Positions 15,110 through 15,155 of a stretch of DNA of 15,155 nucleotides are shown here, one piece after another. The position numbers and the translations under genes are program-made. Origin of the DNA: an uncultured Ruminococcus sp. Its GTDB lineage: Bacteria > Bacillota > Clostridia > Oscillospirales > Ruminococcaceae. The stretch covers positions 1-15,155 of the forward strand of contig CAMBJF010000040.1 in assembly GCA_945867875.1 (NCBI GenBank). Direction: 5' to 3'. Numbering within the stretch: the first letter of the stretch is position 1; the number at the start of each line of letters is the position of its first letter. The notes beneath the pieces were generated by a model. The model did not search any database. It saw only the letters and a program-made list of their open reading frames with translations, and was not told where the DNA came from.

Positions 15110-15155
15110 ATTTTGACACTCTCCTTCTTATTTTATTATATTTTGGTGCGTGGAT

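Overview
The window looks like chromosomal DNA of an anaerobic Gram-positive gut or rumen bacterium of the Clostridia. Ruminococcus or a close Oscillospiraceae relative is my best guess. The basis is strong AGGAGG-type ribosome binding sites, sigma-A-like promoters in AT-rich gaps, mid-range GC in genes, compact rho-independent terminators, and the gene set (formate-tetrahydrofolate ligase, GT35 glucan phosphorylase, GH113-like hydrolase, dCache chemoreceptor). The genus is inferred from gene style, not from any marker gene.

Layout. Positions 1-155 hold the 3' end of a GHKL sensor histidine kinase, closed by a terminator. A small unrecognised protein follows (291-731). Next is a methyl-accepting chemotaxis protein (897-2942) with a near-consensus promoter. 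Facing it on the minus strand is a broken MFS drug-efflux gene (3002-3869) that has lost about four of its twelve membrane helices and changed frame. Its 5' leader still carries a short leader-peptide ORF and a nested set of mutually exclusive hairpins, one of which buries the ribosome binding site. This looks like translational attenuation of a resistance gene. Upstream on the same strand is glgP (4078-6432).

From a divergent AT-rich promoter region (6433-6719), the plus strand carries ybaK (6720-7208) and a closely spaced cytoplasmic GH113-like glycosidase (7227-8210). Then come fhs (8325-9995), a stand-alone CheY-like receiver (10126-10497) and an adjacent protein (10538-11413) that joins four 29-residue MshEN-like repeats to a CheX-type phosphatase domain. 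A strong terminator separates these from a lipid kinase gene (11504-12424) and ligA (12460-14448), which look like a two-gene operon. A bidirectional terminator lies between ligA and a convergent DUF3592-like membrane protein (14592-15056, minus). The 5' flank of that gene is a short remnant that resembles the start of an IS3-type transposase.

How the parts relate. The chemoreceptor, the CheY-like protein and the MshEN-CheX protein suggest a motile or chemosensory lifestyle, with a possible link between cyclic-di-GMP and CheY-P turnover. GlgP and the GH113-like enzyme fit intracellular handling of polysaccharide breakdown products. YbaK, Fhs and LigA are housekeeping enzymes. No tRNA, rRNA, CRISPR array or intact mobile element was seen. 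The two most interesting places are the attenuator-like leader in front of the decayed efflux gene and the CheY / MshEN-CheX pair.
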